Source: a bacterium UBP1_UBA4783 (lineage in GTDB: Bacteria; Krumholzibacteriota; Krumholzibacteriia; Krumholzibacteriales; Krumholzibacteriaceae). From it: a stretch of DNA of 21,747 nt. The translations under genes and the position numbers were made by a program. Of the stretch, positions 8,313 through 14,579 are shown one piece after another. Below the pieces are notes generated by a model. The model worked only from the letters and a program-made list of their open reading frames with translations, ran no database searches and was not told the DNA's origin. Within the stretch, counting starts at the first letter, position 1. The number at the start of each line of letters is the position of its first letter. The stretch lies in the NCBI GenBank assembly GCA_002403075.1, contig DHHB01000015.1, positions 1-21,747 on the forward strand, in the 5' to 3' direction.

Positions 8313-8900
8313 ATGCTTTCTCGGGGGAGCGCGCGCGCCGCGGCCGTCGCGGCCGGCGTCGGATTGCTTTTTCTCTCGAGCTGCATCCTCGGGACGGACG
8401 AAGACGACAAGCCCAAGGAGCCCGCGCCCGATTATCGCGATCTCACCGACAAGGACAACGTGATCCGCAACCTCCTCGAATCGTACAAATGGTGCGACAT
8501 CGAGGAGTACGAGAGGCTCCTGCATCCCGATTACGTCTGGTTCAATCAAGAACGGCATGTCGTGACGGGAGGGTTGCCCGAATATTTCACGAGGGACGAG
8601 GACCTCGCGTCCACGGGCAACCTCTTCAAGGCGAAACTCGGCACGCATCCCGATCCGCTCGTGAAGGTAAACGCCCTCAATCTCGTCATCCAGACCGGCG
8701 CATGGCAGCGGATTACGGAGATCGACGGCTCGCCGTGCGGGGATTGCTGGGAGACGACGCGCCTCTACGAGATCGCCGTCGTTTCCCCGACGACGACGCT
8801 GTACGCGAACGATTATGTGAAGTTCGTCGTCGTCCCCGTCGTGGAGGGCGGGAATACGCTCTATAAGCTCCGCCGTGCGGACGATATCCACACCGATTGA
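8313..8900 (+). CDS. Small lipoprotein of unknown function, tandem duplicate of the preceding gene
   Basis: This 195-residue protein has a lipobox FLSSC (Cys24), a charged linker, and the same domain as its upstream neighbour. Shared blocks include LTDKDNV, LLHPDYVW, RITEIDGSPCGDCWET and LYKLRRADDI, all in the same order and spacing. The paired cysteines are C142 and C145. The sequences differ by scattered substitutions and a one-residue deletion near residue 90, indicating an old but clear tandem duplication. The gene is 37 bases downstream of its paralogue with AAGGAAG as ribosome-binding site, so the two are likely cotranscribed. Its stop codon is embedded in the -35 box of a promoter for the next gene. 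No function can be assigned; NTF2/SnoaL-like structure is an inference from the helix-HPDYxW pattern and length. Confidence 0.8.
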   Translation: MLSRGSARAAAVAAGVGLLFLSSCILGTDEDDKPKEPAPDYRDLTDKDNVIRNLLESYKWCDIEEYERLLHPDYVWFNQERHVVTGGLPEYFTRDEDLASTGNLFKAKLGTHPDPLVKVNALNLVIQTGAWQRITEIDGSPCGDCWETTRLYEIAVVSPTTTLYANDYVKFVVVPVVEGGNTLYKLRRADDIHTD

Positions 8901-8926
8901 CTTTCCCCTCCCCCTGAACCTATAGT
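8897..8926 (+). promoter_or_regulatory. Sigma70-like promoter for the deacetylase-pdxJ unit
   Basis: TTGACT at 8897-8902 and TATAGT at 8921-8926 are separated by 18 bases. Each box matches the consensus at five of six positions. The -35 box overlaps the TGA stop (8898-8900) of the preceding lipoprotein gene. Transcription would start near 8933, about 48 bases before the deacetylase ATG. Confidence 0.65.
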
Positions 8927-8980
8927 AAAGATGCCGCGGCCACGTTCGGGCGCTCGACGGCGCCTGCGCCCGGCGTCATT

Positions 8981-10162
8981 ATGGCGAGAAAGAAATCGCA
9001 GGACACACTCGCTCGCGCGGCGATCGCGCTCGCGATCGTTTTCATCGCGGCGATCGCCTTCTACCGCTATCTCCAGACCGAACCGGGGAAGGTCTTCCTC
9101 GTCGATATCGGCGTCTCGAGCGCGTACGAGGGCGTTCAGGCCGGGATGGAGCGGCGGATCGTGCGCGCGCTTCGCCGCCACGGCGTGCTGAGCAAGCAGA
9201 TCCGCATCGCGGACGACGAGGAGCCGGGCGCAGGCCGCGTGCGCCTCATCCGCGCCGAGGCCCCCCCCGACGCCTCTCTCGTGCAGATCAACGTCGCGCT
9301 CGTCCGCTCCGCCCGCGCCGCGGGCGGCACGGTGCATTCCTGCCGCGAGGGTAGGGACGGGAGCATCATCACCATGGAGATCGGCACGAAGCGCGCCGTC
9401 ACGCACCGGTGCGTCATCAAGAAGGGCTCCGAGCGCCAGCACTACGCGCAGGCCGCGGTGAAGCGCTCTCCGGTGGTCGCCGTGTGCATCGACGATTTCG
9501 GATTCTTCAACAACGCGCTCGTGCGCGAGCTGCTCGAGCTCGATTTCCCGCTCACGATATCGATCATTCCGGGGCTTCGCCACTCGGAGCGCATCGCGCG
9601 CGCCGCCGCCGAAGCGGGCAAGGACGTCCTCTGCCACCTCCCGATGGAGGCGGAGAAGGAGTCGTGGGACGCCGGCGAGATCCCGCTCATCCGCGTCTCG
9701 ATGAAGCCCGCCGAGATCGAGAGGGCCGTCGCCGAAGCCCTCGCGACTGTCCCCGGCGCCGTCGGCATAAACAACCACATGGGATCGGCGGCGACGGCGG
9801 ACCGGAAGGTCATGGAAACGGTGCTCCGCGTCTGCCGCGCGCGGGGGCTCTTCTTCCTCGACAGCATGACGACGCCGCGATCGGTCGTGCGCGAGACCGC
9901 GCGCGCGACCGGAACGATGGAGGCGGGGAACGACCTCTTCCTCGACCACGGCGAGGGCACGACGCGCGAGAGCATGCAGAAGCTCCTCTCGATCGCGGCC
10001 CGCCGGGGCACGGCGATCGGCATCATCCACGTGCGCAAGGAGACGCCGGCGGAGCTTCGGTGGATGGCGGACGAGGCCCGCAAAGAGGGGATAGATTTCG
10101 TGACGGTGCGCCAGATCATGGCGAGACAGGCGATGACGGTAGCCGAAGGAGGAACGCGGTGA
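8981..10162 (+). CDS. Divergent polysaccharide deacetylase family protein (DUF610/YibQ-like)
   Basis: This 393-residue protein has an N-terminal membrane anchor (residues 12-28, LARAAIALAIVFIAAIAF) after a basic MARKK start. A ~130-residue extracytoplasmic region follows, then a C-terminal domain (about 163-385) of the divergent polysaccharide deacetylase family. Visible family marks are VAVCIDDFG at 167-174 with the Asp pair 171-172, LTISIIPG, CHLPMEAE, GINNHMGSAAT, FFLDSMTT and AIGIIHVRKETPAEL. The DD and the His of NNHMGS correspond to the metal-site positions of NodB-like deacetylases, but the true substrate of this family is not established. No convincing SD precedes the ATG at 8981, which is chosen because it gives the complete anchor. 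The gene overlaps pdxJ by four bases (GTGA). Confidence 0.88.
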   Translation: MARKKSQDTLARAAIALAIVFIAAIAFYRYLQTEPGKVFLVDIGVSSAYEGVQAGMERRIVRALRRHGVLSKQIRIADDEEPGAGRVRLIRAEAPPDASLVQINVALVRSARAAGGTVHSCREGRDGSIITMEIGTKRAVTHRCVIKKGSERQHYAQAAVKRSPVVAVCIDDFGFFNNALVRELLELDFPLTISIIPGLRHSERIARAAAEAGKDVLCHLPMEAEKESWDAGEIPLIRVSMKPAEIERAVAEALATVPGAVGINNHMGSAATADRKVMETVLRVCRARGLFFLDSMTTPRSVVRETARATGTMEAGNDLFLDHGEGTTRESMQKLLSIAARRGTAIGIIHVRKETPAELRWMADEARKEGIDFVTVRQIMARQAMTVAEGGTR

Positions 10163-10878
10163 CGAGAATGCGGCTCGGAGTCAACATCGATCACGTCGCC
10201 ACGCTTCGCGAGGCGCGCAAGGCGACGGAGCCCGATCCCGTGACCGCCGCGATGATGGCGGAGCAGGGGGGCGCCGACCAGATCACCTTTCACCTTCGCG
10301 AGGACCGGCGGCACATTCAGAACCGCGACGCGCGCCTCATCAGCGAGCTCGCGCAGACGCGCGTCAACATGGAGATGGCGGCGACGACGGAGATGCAGGA
10401 GATAGCGCTCGCGCTCCGGCCCGATTCGGTGTGCCTCGTGCCCGAGCGGCGCGAAGAGGTGACGACCGAGGGCGGACTCGATCTGCTCCACACGGGGGAT
10501 CGCGTCGGCCCCGTCGTGAGGGCGCTCCGCGAGGGCGGGATCGAGGTTTCGGCCTTCCTCACCCCCGACGCCGCCCAGATCAAGGAGGCGGCGCGGCTCG
10601 GCTTCGACGCGGTCGAGATCCACACGGGGGAATACTCGCGCGCGGGCCGCGCCGAGGTCGACCGGGCGCTCCGCGCGATCCGCGACGCGGCGAACGCGAT
10701 CGTGAAGCAGGGCATGCACGCGCACGCGGGGCACGGCCTCACGTATCACAACGTGCAGATGATCGTCGCGATCGGGGAGATCGAGGAGCTCAACATCGGA
10801 CACAGCATCCTCGCGCGCGCCGTCTTCGTCGGGATCGAGCAGGCGACCCGCGAGATGGCGGCGCTGCTGCGGCGGTGA
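10159..10878 (+). CDS. pdxJ: Pyridoxine 5'-phosphate synthase
   Basis: PdxJ condenses 1-deoxy-D-xylulose 5-phosphate with 3-amino-2-oxopropyl phosphate, the last ring-forming step of DXP-dependent vitamin B6 synthesis. The 239-residue protein shows the expected TIM-barrel landmarks: LGVNIDHVATLR near the N terminus, GGADQITFHLREDRRHIQ, VNMEMAAT, CLVPERREEVTTEGGLD, VEIHTGEYS, HAGHGLTYHN and ELNIGHSILARAVF. The start is taken as GTG 10159, because AAGGAGG at 10146-10152 lies six bases upstream and the GTG overlaps the deacetylase stop. ATG 10168 (MRLGVN) is the alternative and would remove three residues. The pairing with a deacetylase is operonic, not an obvious pathway link. Confidence 0.96.
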   Translation: MTRMRLGVNIDHVATLREARKATEPDPVTAAMMAEQGGADQITFHLREDRRHIQNRDARLISELAQTRVNMEMAATTEMQEIALALRPDSVCLVPERREEVTTEGGLDLLHTGDRVGPVVRALREGGIEVSAFLTPDAAQIKEAARLGFDAVEIHTGEYSRAGRAEVDRALRAIRDAANAIVKQGMHAHAGHGLTYHNVQMIVAIGEIEELNIGHSILARAVFVGIEQATREMAALLRR

Positions 10879-10904
10879 CTTCGATTCATGAAAGGAGGCT
10901 CTCC

Positions 10905-11075
10905 ATGGGAGACGGCGGGAAAAACTGGTGCGGGGGCGGGAACGGCGCCTTCGCCGGGACGACGTGGTTCGCCGCGTGGCTCTTCACGATCGCGTTCCTG
11001 AAGCTCACCTTCTGGAAGGCGGTGTTCGCGATCGTGATCTGGCCGTACTATCTCGGGGTCTTTTTCCGGAAGTAG
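10905..11075 (+). CDS. 56-residue hydrophobic membrane protein, unknown
   Basis: AAAGGAGG at 10891-10898 sits six bases before an ATG that opens a 56-codon frame ending in TAG 11073-11075. The product begins with a Gly-rich polar segment (MGDGGKNWCGGGNGAFAG). It continues with two hydrophobic stretches (about 21-32 and 36-53) rich in Trp, Phe and Tyr, separated by two lysines, and ends in FFRK. It looks like a small inner-membrane protein with one long or two short membrane segments. I do not recognise a family. The excellent ribosome-binding site, its placement between two real genes and the clean amphipathic composition argue that it is real. It lies 26 bases after pdxJ and 49 bases before the DUF169 gene and is probably cotranscribed with them. 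Confidence 0.72.
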   Translation: MGDGGKNWCGGGNGAFAGTTWFAAWLFTIAFLKLTFWKAVFAIVIWPYYLGVFFRK

Positions 11076-11124
11076 CGCCGCCGGGAGTCGGCGCGCTGGA
11101 AAACCGCTCGCACAAGGAGAGAAG

Positions 11125-11844
11125 ATGCAGCCGTTTCCGAAGCTGCTCGTCGAGACGGCGGGGATCGAGATTCCGCTCGTCGGATTCTACGACGCCCCCG
11201 ATGCCAAGCCATTCGAGCCCCTCGTCGTTTCGAAGAGCGGCGCGCACGCGTGCGTCTTCGCGTTCTACAAGAGCTGGCTCGCGGGGAAAACGCTCCTCGT
11301 GACGAAGGACGACTACGGCTGCGGCGGTGCGGGGCGGTCGTGGTGCGGGATCGAAACCCGTTCGCGCGAGGAGTTCGTGCGGTTTCTCGCCGACGAGGAG
11401 GGGCTCAAGGCCTCGCGCGATCTCATGAACCGCTGGCTCGACGCGAGCCCTCCGTACCGGCGCGAGCACGAGAACCTGCTCGTCGGCCCGCTGCGCGCCG
11501 ACCAGTACCGCTATCTCAAGACCGTGACCTTCTACGTCAACCCCGATCAGCTCGCGCTGCTCGCCATCGGCGCGCAGTACGAGAGCGCGCCGGAGGATCC
11601 GCCGCCGGTGATCGCGCCCTTCGGCTCGGGGTGCGGCCAGATGGTCGGCGTCTTCAAGGACCTCGGCGTCGCCCAGGCCGCGATCGGCTCGACCGACATC
11701 GCGATGCGGCAGTATCTTCCGCCCGACGTGCTCGCGTTCACCGTGACCAAGCCGATGTACGAGCGGCTCTGCGCCCTCGACGAGAGGAGCTTTCTCACGA
11801 AGCCCTTCTGGAAACGGCTGCGGGCGGCGCGGGCGAAGGGGTAG
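11125..11844 (+). CDS. DUF169 domain protein
   Basis: This 239-residue soluble protein has the layout of DUF169, a family of unknown function found in many anaerobic and archaeal genomes. Supporting patterns are IPLVGFYD near residue 15, the central HACVFAFYK and DDYGCGGAGRSWCG (three or more cysteines and glycines), then QLALLAIGAQYES, IAPFGSGCGQM, and LAFTVTKPMYERL towards the C terminus. No signal peptide or membrane segment is present. The conserved cysteines (around 47, 69, 76 and in GSGCGQ) might bind a metal or cofactor, which is an inference. AAGGAGAG just upstream of ATG 11125 supports the start. It is the last gene of the unit that begins with the deacetylase, and originally would have been convergent with ald before the ATPase cassette came to lie between them. 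Confidence 0.82.
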   Translation: MQPFPKLLVETAGIEIPLVGFYDAPDAKPFEPLVVSKSGAHACVFAFYKSWLAGKTLLVTKDDYGCGGAGRSWCGIETRSREEFVRFLADEEGLKASRDLMNRWLDASPPYRREHENLLVGPLRADQYRYLKTVTFYVNPDQLALLAIGAQYESAPEDPPPVIAPFGSGCGQMVGVFKDLGVAQAAIGSTDIAMRQYLPPDVLAFTVTKPMYERLCALDERSFLTKPFWKRLRAARAKG

Positions 11845-11863
11845 CGCTTCCGGGCGATACGCG

Positions 11864-11893
11864 AAAAAAAGCCCCCTGCCGCGCGATGCGGCG
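11864..11893. repeat. Left 30-bp direct repeat (orphan half terminator)
   Basis: Seven A residues followed by GCCCCCTGCCGCGCGATGCG and GCG match 13120-13149 base for base. Here the outer GGGGGC arm that completes the terminator hairpin in the right copy is missing. The sequence turns into AT-rich promoter DNA at 11894. Only the inner five-base stem GCCGC/GCGGC remains. Confidence 0.9.
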
Positions 11894-11907
11894 CAATGAT
11901 ATTGTAA

Positions 11908-11937
11908 TTGACATTTAGACGACCAAATGATTAGTAT
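11908..11937 (+). promoter_or_regulatory. Promoter for a probably leaderless mRNA of the ATPase gene
   Basis: A perfect TTGACA at 11908-11913 is followed after 18 bases by TAGTAT at 11932-11937. Transcription would start about six to seven bases later, at 11943-11945, which is the ATG itself (11944). No Shine-Dalgarno is visible before this ATG. The whole stretch 11895-11943 is AT-rich compared with its surroundings. Confidence 0.6.
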
Positions 11938-11943
11938 ATTATC

Positions 11944-13080
11944 ATGATTGAAAGGCCGTACTGGACCGGTAGGATCCGCGAAGGCTGGAAAAAGCGGTCG
12001 GTCGTTTGGCTCGCCGGCGTGCGTCGCGCGGGCAAGACGACCATCGCCCGAATGCTCCCCGGCGCGGCCTACGTCAATTGCGACCTGCCTTCGGCCGTGA
12101 GACGGCTCGAGGACCCGGAGCTCTTTTTTTCGGCTCAACGGCCGGGCTCGATCGTCGTTCTTGACGAGGTGCATCGGCTCGCCGATCCGAGCCGGGTGCT
12201 CAAGATCGCGGCGGACGAGTATCCGCGGCTTCGAATTCTCGCGACCGGTTCGTCGACGCTCGCGGCGACGCGGAAGTTCAGGGACAGCCTCACGGGAAGA
12301 AAAACGGTCGTTTCGCTCCTTCCCGTTCTGTGGACGGAGTGCCAAAACGAGTTCGGCATCCGGGACCTTGACCGTCGCCTGCTTCGGGGCGGTTTGCCGG
12401 AAGCCCTTCTCGGCGCCGCGCGCGACGAATCGTTCTATGCGGAATGGATGGACAGCTACTACGCACGCGATATCCAGGAATTATTCGGAATCAGGCAGCG
12501 CACGGGCTTCCTCAACCTCCTTCGCTTGATGTTGCGGCAGAGCGGCGGGCTGGCCGATTACTCGGCGCTCGCCCGCGAATGCGACGTAAACCGGCTCACC
12601 GTCAAGGCGCATCTCGAGGCTATGGAAACGGCTTATGCTCTCTTCTCCGTGCCTCCGTTTCACGGAGGGGGGCGCAGGGAGCTCGTGAAGCGCCCCAAGG
12701 TATACGGATTCGACACGGGATTCGTGGCGTTCGCGCGGGGATGGAACGATATTCGCGACGAAGATCGAGGGCTGCTGTGGGAGCATCTCGTGCTCGACGC
12801 GCTGCGCGCGGCGACGGAAGGGGAAGGGGTTCACTTCTGGCGCGACAAGACGGGTCGCGAGATCGACTTCGTTGTGCGGCGCAGAGGGGGCTTCGACGCC
12901 GTCGAATGCAAGATCAATCCGGATAGGTTCGATCCCGCTGCGACCGAAGTCTTTCGAACGATTCATCCGCGGGGACGCAACTTCGTGGTGTGCCCAGGAG
13001 TGGACGAACCCTACGAGCGCCGCTTCGGGAAAGTGCACATCCGCGTGATGGGATGCCGCGAGCTCATGCAGGCGCTCTAG
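11944..13080 (+). CDS. AAA ATPase with C-terminal DUF4143 (COG1373-type)
   Basis: This 378-residue protein belongs to the AAA_14/DUF4143 ATPase group, common, patchily distributed and often transferred; its cellular role is not established. Residues 20-135 form the P-loop domain: Walker A GVRRAGKT at 25-32 (Lys31), Walker B VVLDE at 71-75, and the sensor-like ATGSS at 100-104. Residues 200-230 look like a winged-helix DNA-binding segment (YSALARECDVNRLTVKAHL). The C terminus has a restriction-endonuclease-like core: WEHLV at 279-283, EIDFV with Asp308, and ECK with Glu321 and Lys323, a D-ExK arrangement. ATG 11944 is the first possible start and lacks an SD. The gene sits inside a 30-bp direct repeat, shows more A/T-ending codons than its neighbours, and is likely acquired. 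A defence or toxin-antitoxin-like role is possible but unproven. Confidence 0.9.
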   Translation: MIERPYWTGRIREGWKKRSVVWLAGVRRAGKTTIARMLPGAAYVNCDLPSAVRRLEDPELFFSAQRPGSIVVLDEVHRLADPSRVLKIAADEYPRLRILATGSSTLAATRKFRDSLTGRKTVVSLLPVLWTECQNEFGIRDLDRRLLRGGLPEALLGAARDESFYAEWMDSYYARDIQELFGIRQRTGFLNLLRLMLRQSGGLADYSALARECDVNRLTVKAHLEAMETAYALFSVPPFHGGGRRELVKRPKVYGFDTGFVAFARGWNDIRDEDRGLLWEHLVLDALRAATEGEGVHFWRDKTGREIDFVVRRRGGFDAVECKINPDRFDPAATEVFRTIHPRGRNFVVCPGVDEPYERRFGKVHIRVMGCRELMQAL

Positions 13081-13119
13081 CCTGCGCACCCGGCGGGCGG
13101 GCATACGGAAGGCGCATGC

Positions 13120-13149
13120 AAAAAAAGCCCCCTGCCGCGCGATGCGGCG
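13120..13149. repeat. Right 30-bp direct repeat (part of the ald terminator)
   Basis: This is identical to 11864-11893. It continues with GGGGGCTT, which completes the terminator hairpin of ald. The shared sequence covers the poly-A/T tract, one outer arm, and the complete inner stem and loop. Confidence 0.9.
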
Positions 13150-13157
13150 GGGGGCTT
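13120..13157 (-). terminator. Intrinsic terminator of ald
   Basis: Read on the minus strand, AAGCCCCC C GCCGC, a five-base loop ATCGC, GCGGC A GGGGGCTT and then further T residues form a long GC hairpin with one C-A mismatch and a U tract. It lies 24 bases beyond the ald stop codon. On the plus strand the hairpin also forms, with a U-G pair, but no U tract follows. Confidence 0.85.
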
Positions 13158-13180
13158 CGCAGTTCACATTCAAACCGAGC

Positions 13181-14299
13181 TTACCGTTTCGGCAGCACGC
13201 TCTCGAGAGGCGTGTATTTGAGCTTGAACGCCTTCGCCACGGCCTCGTCGTTCACCGTGCCCCTCAGCATGTTGATGCCGGTCCAGATGGTCCGGTCGGC
13301 GCGGGCCGCCTTCGCGTACCCCATGTCGGCGATCTTCACCGCGTAGGGGAGCGTCGCGTTCGTGAGGGCGATCGTGGAGGTCCGGCACACGGCCCCCGGC
13401 ATGTTCGCCACGCCGTAGTGGACGACGCCGTCGACGAAGTAGACCGGGTCGGTGTGGTACGTGGCGTGGATCGTCTCGATGCAGCCTCCCTGATCGACCG
13501 CGACGTCCACGATGACCGCGCCCTTTTTCATGGTCTTGATCATCGGACGCGTCACGAGGCGCGGGGCCTTGGCGCCCGGAATGAGGACGGCGCCGACGAG
13601 AAGGTCCGCGCTCGCGACCATGCGGCGGACGTTCGCCGGATTCGACATGAGGACGGTGACGTTCGCGGGGAGGACGTCGCTCAGGTAGCGCAGCCGCTCG
13701 AGGTCGATGTCGAGGATCGAGACCTTGGCGCCGAGGCCCGCGGCCATCTTCGCCGCGTGGGTGCCGACCACGCCGCCGCCGAGGATCACGACGTGCGCGG
13801 GCTCCACTCCCGGCACGCCGCCGAGGAGGACGCCCATGCCGCCCATCGGGCGCTCGAGGTACTTGGCGCCTTCCTGGATCGCCATGCGTCCGGCGACCTC
13901 GCTCATCGGCGTGAGGAGCGGGAGCTTGCCGTCGCGCACCATCGTTTCGTAGGCGATGGCGACGGCGCCCGTTTTCAGCATCCCCGTCGTGAGGGGCTTG
14001 CTCGAGGCGAAGTGGAAGTAGGTGAACACGATCTGATCCTTGCGGATCATCTTGATCTCGGGGGCCTGCGGCTCCTTGACCTTTATGATCATGTCGGCCT
14101 TGCGGAAGACCGCGCGCGCGGACGGGACGATCGTCGCCCCCGCGGCCCGGTAGTCGGAATCGGGGAAGCCGCTCCCGACGCCGGCGCCCTTCTCGACGAG
14201 CACCTTGTGCCCGTGCTTGCGCAGCATCTCGGCCCCGACGGGGAGCAGGCTGACGCGATACTCGGCCTTCTTGATCTCTTTCGGCACACCGATAATCAT
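13181..14299 (-). CDS. ald: Alanine dehydrogenase
   Basis: Ald interconverts L-alanine + NAD+ + H2O and pyruvate + NH4+ + NADH, so it can either assimilate ammonia or catabolise alanine. The 372-residue length is normal. Family residues visible are Arg15 in AEYRVSL, Lys75 in IKVKEP, His96 in FTYFHFA and the catalytic-region Asp in VDVAVDQGGC (about 269). The Rossmann signature VILGGGVVGTHA lies at 171-182, and MSNPANV follows. On the minus strand GAGGTG lies five bases before ATG 14299, which supports the start. It is transcribed divergently from gdhA across a 280-bp region and ends at a strong terminator. Confidence 0.96.
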   Translation of the reverse strand: MIIGVPKEIKKAEYRVSLLPVGAEMLRKHGHKVLVEKGAGVGSGFPDSDYRAAGATIVPSARAVFRKADMIIKVKEPQAPEIKMIRKDQIVFTYFHFASSKPLTTGMLKTGAVAIAYETMVRDGKLPLLTPMSEVAGRMAIQEGAKYLERPMGGMGVLLGGVPGVEPAHVVILGGGVVGTHAAKMAAGLGAKVSILDIDLERLRYLSDVLPANVTVLMSNPANVRRMVASADLLVGAVLIPGAKAPRLVTRPMIKTMKKGAVIVDVAVDQGGCIETIHATYHTDPVYFVDGVVHYGVANMPGAVCRTSTIALTNATLPYAVKIADMGYAKAARADRTIWTGINMLRGTVNDEAVAKAFKLKYTPLESVLPKR

Positions 14300-14376
14300 C
14301 GTTTCACCTCGCGGCTGGGGTTAGTGGCGGAAAGGCGTTTTTGAAATAAGCGATAGCAGCTCCTCGAATTCACCGG

Positions 14377-14406
14377 ATAATATAGCCCAACAAGCGGCCG
14401 TTTCAA
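14377..14406 (-). promoter_or_regulatory. ald: Sigma70-like promoter of ald
   Basis: On the minus strand TTGAAA (14406-14401) is followed after 16 bases by TATATT (14384-14379), or after 18 bases by TATTAT (14382-14377). Transcription would start near 14371, giving a leader of about 70 bases. Confidence 0.55.
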
Positions 14407-14448
14407 ATCAATTTTGTGGGAATTTATAAGGAATCTGGAAAAGCGCCC
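14407..14448. promoter_or_regulatory. Shared upstream region between ald and gdhA promoters with a GGAAT direct repeat
   Basis: Between the two -35 boxes lie 42 AT-rich bases. They contain GGAAT at 14419-14423 and again at 14430-14434, eleven bases apart start to start, about one helical turn. The position suits a regulator or UP-element serving both promoters, but no known operator is recognised. Confidence 0.25.
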
Positions 14449-14478
14449 TTGACACCCCGGCGGCTCGTTCTATATACT
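14449..14478 (+). promoter_or_regulatory. gdhA: Sigma70-like promoter of gdhA
   Basis: A perfect TTGACA at 14449-14454 and TATACT at 14473-14478 (five of six) are separated by 18 bases; TATATA at 14471-14476 with 16 bases is the alternative. The start point would be near 14485, giving a leader of about 95 bases. Confidence 0.7.
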
Positions 14479-14484
14479 TTTTTA

Positions 14485-14579
14485 GCCGTTTTAGCCCGAT
14501 TCGGCGGTTTTTTCGTTTCGCGAGCGGCGCCCGGAAGGGCGCTTGTCGTTTCGAGGTCTTCCCTTAAAAGGAGGCAGGT
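14485..14579 (+). promoter_or_regulatory. gdhA 5' leader with hairpins
   Basis: The predicted leader contains a weak GCCG/CGGC pairing (14485-14488 with 14502-14505) followed almost at once by TTTTTT (14508-14513). A stable hairpin GCGCCC-GGAA-GGGCGC follows at 14527-14542 with a GNRA-type loop. AAAAGGAGG lies just before the gdhA ATG. An attenuator or stability element is possible; I recognise no known riboswitch. Confidence 0.3.

Larger units (their letters stand above)
11864..13149. mobile_element. Putative acquired cassette between 30-bp direct repeats
   Basis: The segment contains a single gene, an AAA ATPase/DUF4143, between two identical 30-bp direct repeats offset by 1256 bases. The right repeat is an integral part of the ald terminator and the left one is a useless half of it. 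The simplest reading is that about 1.2 kb entered a single terminator between the DUF169 gene and ald and duplicated 30 bp of target. The insert starts with AT-rich DNA unlike its surroundings. No transposase, integrase or terminal inverted repeats are present, so the mechanism is unknown and the duplication could also have arisen by recombination. Confidence 0.45.

Noticed and set aside
9442..10803. Long minus-strand open frame opposite the deacetylase and pdxJ
   Set aside because: The plus strand encodes recognisable enzymes across the same bases; the minus frame is a compositional shadow.
11944..13080. Calling the ATPase gene part of a recognised phage-defence system
   Set aside because: It is a single gene with a generic AAA_14/DUF4143 architecture and no partner nuclease, toxin or methylase nearby. 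The evidence supports acquisition but not a defined defence role.
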